A stretch of DNA of 32,366 nucleotides from Heterotrichella gracilis (taxonomy: Eukaryota > Sar > Xanthophyceae > Tribonematales > Xanthonemataceae), in the NCBI GenBank assembly GCA_032358255.1, contig JAULBX010027994.1, positions 1 to 32,366 of the forward strand. The letters run 5' to 3'. The position numbers and the translations under genes are program-made. The stretch's first letter is position 1. The number at the start of each line of letters is the position of its first letter. The notes beneath the pieces are model-generated. The model was not told where the DNA came from. It did not search any database and was given only the letters and a program-made list of their open reading frames with translations. Shown one piece after another: positions 32,281 through 32,366 of this stretch.

Positions 32281-32366
32281 GACCCAGGGGACGTCCCTGT
32301 GTGCGTAGGAGGAGACTTCAATTGCATTTCAGAACCCAGGGACCAGCAGGGCTGCACCACCCAAGG
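32281..32366 (+). pseudogene. LINE apurinic-type endonuclease fragment (cut by window end)
   Basis: The 28-codon frame starting GAC at 32281 reads VPVCVGGDFNCISEPRDQQG. GGDFN followed by an Asp-rich turn and a Gly is the conserved active-site strand of the APE endonuclease domain in non-LTR retrotransposons. No start or upstream domain is present: directly before it lies retroposon copy D in the opposite orientation. The element continues past the window, so whether it is intact is unknown. Confidence 0.65.

Noticed and set aside
1..32366. A clustered, undescribed multi-gene system
   Set aside because: The genes belong to unrelated housekeeping pathways on both strands with ordinary spacing, so nothing indicates functional clustering.
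1..32366. tRNA, rRNA or other structured RNA genes
   Set aside because: No cloverleaf with matching A and B box sequences and no rRNA signature could be picked out by eye; a covariance-model scan would be needed to exclude small RNAs.

Overview
The window is nuclear DNA of a photosynthetic eukaryote, most likely a unicellular green alga. All five recognisable genes are split by many short GT-AG introns. One encodes a plastid-type chaperonin 60 beta with a transit peptide, and the others are closest to green-lineage or general eukaryotic families. The exact class cannot be read from this sequence. GC content is moderate, intergenic gaps are about 0.7-1.4 kb, and AATAAA motifs follow three of the genes. 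Exon models were built by hand from splice signals, phase and remembered family sequence. Four of them (NAA15, CPN60B, OAT, SQS) close as complete reading frames, and the visible part of MetH also stays in frame.

Layout: (1) 1-4521 (+), the 3' part of cobalamin-dependent methionine synthase (MetH), cut by the window edge. (2) 5963-12571 (-), NAA15, the auxiliary TPR subunit of the NatA N-terminal acetyltransferase, complete in 15 exons. (3) 13597-17113 (-), chloroplast chaperonin 60 beta, complete in 11 exons. (4) from about 17838, 5' end unresolved, to 21592 (+), a large protein I do not recognise: a helical, charged N-terminal part followed by about 700 low-complexity residues. (5) 22489-25562 (-), ornithine aminotransferase with a mitochondrial presequence, complete in 7 exons and with one GC-AG intron. 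(6) 26231-29887 (+), squalene synthase with a C-terminal membrane anchor, complete in 9 exons. (7) 30180-32366, a repeat-rich tract with no intact gene: retroposon 3' ends with poly(A) tails, a diverged tandem repeat of about 170 bp, and a LINE endonuclease fragment at the window edge.

The genes are housekeeping and do not form a pathway cluster (methionine/folate, protein N-acetylation, plastid protein folding, proline/arginine metabolism, sterol synthesis). OAT and SQS are head-to-head, as are CPN60B and the unknown gene, so each pair may share a promoter region. MetH/NAA15 and unknown/OAT converge.

The most informative novelty is in the mobile DNA. A retroposon family ending in GGCGCCGCG plus poly(A) occurs four times, and one copy is a 38-bp stub between perfect 16-bp target-site duplications. 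There are also two foldback (MITE-like) elements inside introns, a 35-bp near-continuous perfect palindrome, and the 170-bp tandem array. I found no defence island, biosynthetic cluster or other clearly undescribed multi-gene system.
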